DNA from: Chamaecyparis obtusa
Lineage: Eukaryota > Streptophyta > Pinopsida > Cupressales > Cupressaceae
DNA length: 64,000 nt
Direction of reading: 5' to 3'
Assembly: GCA_027943335.1 (NCBI GenBank)
Contig: BSBK01006754.1
Location: 214,001 to 278,000, forward strand
The position numbers were made by a program, and so were the translations under genes. Below, one piece after another: positions 57,880 to 64,000 of the stretch. The notes under the pieces were generated by a model that worked only from the letters and a program-made list of their open reading frames with translations, was not told where the DNA came from and ran no database searches. The number at the start of each line of letters is the position of its first letter. Position 1 is the stretch's first letter.

Positions 57880-60800
57880 ATGGCAGGGGCAGGCATGTCA
57901 GGAGCTAAAGCAGAAAGCTCAAAGAAGGATAGACAAGTTCAAGTGAGGAATGACACTGAAGATATGATGCCAAAGTCTAGTTTCACTATGAAGAACAAGA
58001 AGATTGGGGATACCAATCTTGGACCTGTCAACATGCTCCAAGTAAGAGAGAATGTATAGAGGCACTCCTAAGATGGCTAGGAGAATGATAAGAAATGGAA
58101 TAGTTCAAGTAGTCGCTTTTCCGCCTACCATGCAATGCACTAAGCTAGTCATTGAGTGTGCAAAGCATTACAATCCCCAAACAAAGGCAATTCAAGAGAC
58201 TTTCAACATACCATATCACAAGGTTGGAACCTATGCCACAAAGGAGCAAGCCTTGAAGTACTACAATGATCAAGTGGATGCATGTGCAAAGAAGATGAAT
58301 GAGGAGTGGATGGTTGAACCATGGAATCACCATTCCAAACTTTTGAAGTTGAACAAGATAACTAGATTACATTTTAAGGAAGATTATGGTGAGCTCATAG
58401 TCATGCTGAGAAGGGTCATGGGAGAGCCACAAGGAGGCATGTTTGAGCCGTAGGTGTTCTATATCATGGATAAGATATCTACGAGAGAAGTGATGTTTGA
58501 GTGGGCAAAAATAATCAGCAATAACCTTGACCTCCAATTGAGGATGATGAAGACCATGAAGACATTCTACATGACATCCTACTTAGTCTACATGTCAGCC
58601 ATTGTATTCAAATTCCAAGGATTGACAAGTTTGGGAAGATGTGGAGTTGCTCCAGGAGAGTTTCTAGTGCCTGAATGCTACCCACAGCTACACCTTTACA
58701 ACCATAAGAACTTCAAGATTTTCAATGATGAATTTTCCATGAAGGTTGTGAGAGAGTTACAAGAGGCTCCACATGTGAGACTATCCAAGGATGCCAAGAA
58801 ATTGATTGAGAAGCATGGATCATGGTACATCCAATACCCCAAATTCATATACATTCGAGTATTGGGAAGTATTGTTTGTCCTAGGAAGCTCCCAAGATAT
58901 CCTACAAATAGGATGGTGATCATGGAAGTGGCAAGGCAACTACTTCCATATGACAAGATTCTAAAGCACAAACACAAGCCAGGGCTTGGATTTCACTTCA
59001 ATCTTGGAAGTGAGACTTGTCCATCACAAGCAACAGCTGAGGCGGCGGATGAAGAATTTGTGTTATATGCGCTAGGATTTTATGAGGCAAGACGAAACTT
59101 TGATCCTGAAAGGAAGGTCAAGAGAGCATATGGGAACAGATTTCTCCACATCGCACACATAGAAGACTATTGGGTTGAAGCAAAGGATGATTTGGAAATC
59201 AAGAAGAGAATGTTCTCAAGAATAACACTGGACATGATTAGAAAGTACAAGCAAAAGCAAATCCAAGTTCCTGATCAGTTGGAAGAGGATAATAACATCA
59301 TTGGAGGAGATTTCAAGACCATTACAAATCATGAATTGGAGGGAGGCCAGCCTTGAAACTTTGATGCTTCCAATTGCTCTTTTCAGTCAAGAGTGGTTAG
59401 ATAGGAAGATGGCAAGTCTAGTAAAAAGAGGAATCCCTTTGACATATGAGAAGATGAAAGAGGTAGAAGAAGTTAAAGAAGAGTCATCCGAGCAGACTCA
59501 AGCATCAACTGAACAGCAAGCTGAAGTCAGCAAGAAAAGGAAAAATGTTGCAAAGGCTCCATCCAATAAGAATTTGAAGGAGAAAGGGATAAGGATCGAA
59601 GAGCCACAAGCCAAGAAGCAAAAGCAAGCTGCCCCTCCATCGAAAGAAAGTGCCACTTTGAAGCAAGGAAAGACTATGCCATCCAAAGGAAAAGAAGTAA
59701 ATCAAGAGGTTTCTTCGGAATCAGAGGATAGTGTTAGCCAGAGCTCTTGAGGATGTTCTCCATTGAGTCCAACTGAGATAGGAGGAAATCTTCCTCCACA
59801 AACAGAAAATGAAGAAGAGATGATATACATTGAGGATTCTCCTAAAGATAGTCAAATCCCACCTCCTAATGAAGGCCCAAGTGAGGACATTAACTATCAT
59901 TCCAATTGAAGATCAAAACAGAGAAGAACCCAATATTGGATTAGGGGAATGCACAGCACCAGCATGGTTGAGAGATATCATACAAGGAAGCAAAATTGTG
60001 GAGCCAGAACCCATTGAGAACATTGAAGATATTGTACAAAATCTTGTAGAGGAAAAAGAGAGTCAGCCTGCAAGAAGATTGGCCAAGGTGATTAGAGATG
60101 ATTCAAGGACTCATTAGGTCCAAATTGAAATTCCAAAGGTGGGCAAGAGAAGAGTTGGCATTCAGCCTCAAGTTTACAAAATTATTGAACATGAAACGGG
60201 AGCTACTGCAAAGAAACAAGGATTCGAGGAAGCCCAAGATGCTCTTCAAACCTTGCAGGATAGAGCGAACAAGGAAGTTGCAAAAAAGAGGAAATACAAG
60301 GAAGAAACTAGAAGGCATAGAGAATATGTCAAGCATGTCTTCAATCCAATCCAATAGAGAGATCACACATTTGAACCACCTCTCGCCCTTGAGAGGGAAT
60401 CAATCGATAATGCTGAAATTTCAAGGATATCAGTACAAGAAACACATGCTTGGATGAGAGACGTTTCACAAGAGGGGATTGCCTTTCTTACAAAATTCTT
60501 GAGACAATATCAAACACTCGTAGCACTTAGAGCAAGATTTCAAGTCTTGAATAAACTTTGGGAGGAGTTTCAGCAAATCAAAGATAGTGATATCACTAAA
60601 CCGTTCACTGAGAGGGGGGGGTGAATCAGTAAATACTTTTCGTATGCAGTAATTCTTGACTTGTTTAATTATCATTGGCTGATAAGCATAATAAAATAAT
60701 CATCCATAAGCAAAAAGGAATTACACAGATTAACACAAGTATTTATATGTGGAAACCCTCGATTAGAAGGAAAAAACCATAGTGAGACAGAGCTCACAAC

Positions 60801-62211
60801 TTCACTACTGTCGAATGAAGGCGCCCTGTTAGGAGCTTACAAAGCACTGGTTAAGGTGCTACCCGGTTAAGGGATTTTACAAAAGATCAATTAAGATCTG
60901 AACCTTGTTAAGAGCTGCCTGATTACAGTACTTTGAACATCAACAAAGATGTTACCCTGTTAGGGGATTTTTACAACGAACCGATTAGGTCCACCCTGAT
61001 AAAGGGATTTCAATTCGCTTTTACTATTGATAAAAGCAATGATCTGTTATGACACCGAATGTCTGATTAGATCATACCTCTTTCCCGGTTTGCCTGGTTG
61101 TTGATCTCTGCTACCTCTGTGTCTGTCGCTCTCCTCTCAGAAGATGTCTTTCCTCTGCTCTATGCAATCACCAACAATCAACAACACCTTATCTTGCGTC
61201 CTATGACCTATATTTATACAAGAGTGAACCTCTTGACTCATAGAACCGCCAGGCTGTAAACTTAACCATAAATCATGCAACACATAAAAGCTATGCATTC
61301 TGATCTGGAGTTTACCTTGAGATCATTTGTAGAAATAAAGCTAACTCCTGTTAAAAAGCTAATTCCACTTCTGAGGGGTGGATGTCTCGTATAATCAGGC
61401 TTTTAACTCAAACTGATCCATAAAATCCGGATCTGATCTTTCTTGCAGTTAGACCGGTATAACCTTTATACCCAGTTCGTCCTTGTATGCAACATAAGAC
61501 CGGTATTGTGTACTTGGTTCGGTCTACCGATGCATCTATCGATATAGTCAACTGGTGCATACACTCTGTTCTTAGTCTACCAGTGACGTTTAGAGTAATG
61601 TAAGTGACCGATGACCCTTTACTGGTGCGAATGGTGTTTGTGAAATACACTAATGACAACTCATATTGCTAACAGATAGAACCATGCTTCAATTGCAAGC
61701 CATGACATGGCTTCCTAAGCAGTTATTAGAAAAGAGCAAGGTAATCAAAGGAGGGATGAAGGACGTGATTATTTATTATTTTGCTTTAATCCATAGGCAA
61801 GATACATTGGAGAAAATAAGGAATGATAGTGGTCATCTTGGTTCCTCCATCCTGAATATGATTGAAGAGGTTAAGGAAGCAGTGAAAGTGACATTCCACT
61901 TTGATGAGAAAAGAGAAGAAAACATGAACTTCGAAATCTTGAAGGAAAAGTTGAGGATTTACAACCTTGAGGATAATGGCACTATCAGAAGAGAACACTT
62001 GAGAAGATTTGCATCCCTCATGGTTCTCAGGACTTCGGTTAAGGACAACAGACCAGATTGGGAGAGGACTATTTCTGCAAGCAAAACTGAGATGAACATA
62101 ACAAATTGGAAATTGCAAAAGGCACCTATGCCTCCAATGAATAAGCTCAATAGTATCTTGTCCAAGTTCATTGAATTGGCAAAGAGAAAAACAAAGAAAA
62201 TCATATTTTGA
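57880..62211 (+). pseudogene. Long uncharacterised protein-coding region, ORF-B, split by a solo LTR
   Basis: About 1,080 codons once the LTR is discounted; no named family recognised. Pieces: start MAGAGMSGAKAES (57880-58050), frame change, N-terminal block 58052-58450 (MARRMIRNGIVQVVAFPP), in-frame TAG 58451, globular block 58454-59356 (FYMTSYLVYMSA, LPRYPTNRMVIMEVARQLL, WVEAKDDLEIKKRM), Lys/Glu-rich linker 59301-59750, acidic block 59830-60114, TAG 60115, coiled coil 60139-60354, TAG 60355, helical block to 60587. After the LTR the same frame resumes at 61680 (MLQLQAMTWLPKQLL) to a TGA at 62211. Downstream, a TATATAAG box (62466) and CTCATTTGTAAAGGGAG resemble an LTR, so this may be an extra ORF of an LTR element without pol. 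From memory it resembles hypothetical proteins repeated in gymnosperm annotations; this was not verified. Confidence 0.65.
60588..61674 (-). mobile_element. Solo LTR (1087 bp) with perfect target duplication
   Basis: It starts TGATATCACT and ends GCTAACA. GATAG flanks at 60583-60587 and 61675-61679. GAGGGGGGGGTGAATCAG near its plus-strand start is shared with the LTRs at 3698 and 43391, where the primer-binding site or polypurine tract shows the minus strand is sense. There is no internal region, so it is a recombination product of a full element. LTR plus one duplication is 1092 bases, a multiple of three. Confidence 0.92.
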
Positions 62212-63326
62212 AAGATAATTTGATGTAAGCATAAGTGGCAAATAATTTTCTCATTAGTTGTTAGTTTAGGTGCTTCATTTTGATTGGCTTACCATTTGGT
62301 GTCATTTGGTTGGTTGTCACTACTTCGTAATTTTGCTATTGGCTCATTTTGAGGTGCTTGAATCTCATTGGCTCATGGGGCAGCAACCCTAATTAGGGTT
62401 TGTAGTGTTTAATATGAGCCATTGATTTTGATTTAATCTTGGCCATTCATTGTACTTAAGCTTCCTATATAAGACTTGCTCCTCTCATTTGTAAAGGGAG
62501 ATGCTGGAGAATAGTTGCTAAAATAATGTCAAATTTGCTCTACTTGTCATTGTTGTGTTTTACATGGTGATTTGTTGTGATCAAGTTTGAATTATTGCAT
62601 GGTAATCTTCATTGTCACTTAGAATAGATTTCAATTTCAAGTGGTTAAGAACTTATAAGATAGAATAGAATTTGCTTTAGTAACTTAGTTGGATGAGAGA
62701 AATTGTGAATGTTTACTTCCTTGACTCAAACATAAACTAGGCCACTAGCCTCTTGATGATTGTAAGCATGCCTTGTGTGGTTAGCTAGAGATAGAAAGTA
62801 CTTAACTTCAATTGATATTCAATCTTTAGTTTGCATCCATTGGTGGTATTGAAGAGGAGATATTGATTCGAAAACCATTTGGACATACCTTAGAAGCTTG
62901 CACTAGGTGGGTGTAATCGCTGACAAGTTTGCATCTAGTAGAGTCTAAGTCCATTCATACTTCCTTGCATCCATAGGTAGAAATACAAGTAGAGGTGGTC
63001 GAAATTAGAACTTTAAGTTTAAGTTAGGAGTTCAAGAGTTGAAAAGTCAAAAACTATATTTTCGTTGCACATTGTGAAGCCAAATCCATAGAAGTAAGTT
63101 GATAAGTCTTGAGAAACAGCGTAAGTTCCCTTAGTGATCCAGCAAATCACATCATTTCAACTGAACGAGTTTCCACAATAGAAGGAACCTTGAAGTCATT
63201 TTGTGATATTACTTTGCAAGCTTAGCATAAGAAGTGTCCTTATTCAAGAGAGGATTGAGTATTTAGTGTTTCACTTCGAAACATTGAGTGTTTGATTCTG
63301 CATGTTGTAGTGGAGCAAAACTCACA
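62212..63326. other. LTR-like 3' region after ORF-B
   Basis: A TATATAAG box at 62466-62473 is followed by a CATTTGTAAAGGGAG leader, typical of plant LTR promoters. No repeat partner or clear ends were found. No coding frame is seen. Confidence 0.4.
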
Positions 63327-63593
63327 TCAACACTCCAAATTTAGGATTCCTAAATAGGTTGATAGATCGAACCTCGATTTGCTTCCAACTTTCATTATGG
63401 ATTTTGTGATACTATTATCTATAACAATTTCCTTCTCAAAGTTGAGGTCTATTAGTCTAATTGTGCCAACATCTTCCCTTTCGTCATCACTAATGTAATC
63501 CATTACGACCACTCTTCTTCTCTTAACAATCTCCATGACATCAAGCATTTCCAAAAGGGTTGTCAACATGTCAACAAAGTCTAACACATACAA
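63327..63593 (-). CDS. Small unassigned frame in a minus-strand LTR element
   Basis: 88 codons beginning MYVLDFVDMLTTLLEM, with a basic VKRRRVVV and an acidic DYISDDEREDV stretch. I do not recognise it. It lies downstream of the primer-binding site at 63731, where a gag would be expected, but shows no Gag features. It may not be translated. Confidence 0.25.
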   Translation of the reverse strand: MYVLDFVDMLTTLLEMLDVMEIVKRRRVVVMDYISDDEREDVGTIRLIDLNFEKEIVIDNSITKSIMKVGSKSRFDLSTYLGILNLEC

Positions 63594-63730
63594 TATTTTA
63601 CCACCTTATTTGTTTACAACTCCTCTTATTTGTCTACAGGCCATAGCTCATCTAAACCACTAGCAATATCACACACAAGTGCACTTTATTATGGAGCTTG
63701 CAAAAGTCTAACTTACAAGACTCAATTTTT

Positions 63731-63742
63731 GCTCTAATACCA
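63731..63742 (-). promoter_or_regulatory. Primer-binding site of the right-edge LTR element
   Basis: The minus strand reads TGGTATTAGAGC, two bases from an LTR end (GTGTCA). Confidence 0.8.
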
Positions 63743-63744
63743 CT

Positions 63745-64000
63745 TGACACAAACTATAAGCAAGTCAAATGAGCAATAAGCTAATTGTTGTCTAAAAAAG
63801 CAACAAGATGGAAGAACAATCAAGAGTTGAGATACACAAAAAAAGCACAAGGAAGAACAATCAAGACTTTAGAAAACGTGCCCAATATGTTCTTGCAAAA
63901 GAATTATATATCCTATTGGCCAGCCACATATTGATGGAACCCAGCCAACTTATGCTACCCAGCCAAATGGAAATAATCACCTTACTTGCAATGACCTTTT
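63745..64000 (-). repeat. LTR, minus strand, partial at window edge
   Basis: It begins TGACACAAACTATAAGC on the plus strand next to the primer-binding site and continues beyond the window. The body of the element lies to the left. Confidence 0.65.

Noticed and set aside
61786..62241. 151-codon minus-strand frame
   Set aside because: Shadow of the C-terminal part of ORF-B, which has the better amino-acid composition and continues across the solo LTR.

Overview
The window looks like intergenic DNA from a large plant nuclear genome. Evidence: nested and decayed LTR retrotransposons of the Copia and Ty3/Gypsy types, primer-binding sites complementary to initiator tRNA-Met (TGGTATCAGAGC and variants), a LINE ORF1 with a DUF4283-like domain, a BED/DUF659/hATC hAT transposase, low GC, and almost no host exons. 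The repeat load, and long uncharacterised ORFs that I recall only from gymnosperm hypothetical proteins, suggest a conifer or other gymnosperm. That is inference, not proof.

Left part (1-17.1 kb). A minus-strand uncharacterised protein-coding region runs off the left edge (1-2160). Next comes a minus-strand gag-like zinc-knuckle region with its primer-binding site and LTR (2463-4410). A short LTR element with almost no internal region (4411-11905, minus strand) follows. Its 3' LTR is split by a 5.35-kb insertion (5202-10549) flanked by a 9-bp repeat. That insertion carries a decayed, apparently intronless fragment of the splicing factor U2AF65. A plus-strand Gypsy pol (11.97-14.7 kb) with two downstream tandem-repeat arrays completes this part.

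Middle (17.1-45 kb). After AT-rich DNA there is a small LTR-internal-LTR-internal-LTR element (19842-23405) with a perfect 5-bp target duplication and two copies of a 71-codon mini-gag. Next is a probable terminal exon of an ALY/REF (THO4) mRNA-export gene on the minus strand (26279-26435), the only candidate for a real host gene. It is followed by RNase H debris, a TIR element, a short LTR element full of minisatellites, a decayed unknown frame, a truncated minus-strand Gypsy element (33578 to about 39230), a LINE ORF1 remnant, and two LTRs.

Right part (45-64 kb). A plus-strand Copia gag-protease is interrupted by a complete 3994-bp hAT transposon with 16-bp TIRs and a perfect 8-bp target duplication. 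Then come minisatellite-rich DNA, a minus-strand LTR with its primer-binding site, another tandem-repeat block, a third copy of the LTR family seen at 4.4-11.9 kb, and AT-rich DNA with a large palindrome. A second long uncharacterised ORF (about 57880-62211) is split by a 1087-bp solo LTR with a perfect 5-bp target duplication. Another minus-strand LTR element enters at the right edge.

Nearly all coding regions carry stops or frameshifts. The nesting gives a relative order of insertions: hAT into Copia, solo LTR into the unknown ORF, U2AF65-bearing insert into an LTR, foldback into a mini-gag element. No CRISPR array, rRNA, tRNA gene, organelle insert or operon-like system was seen.
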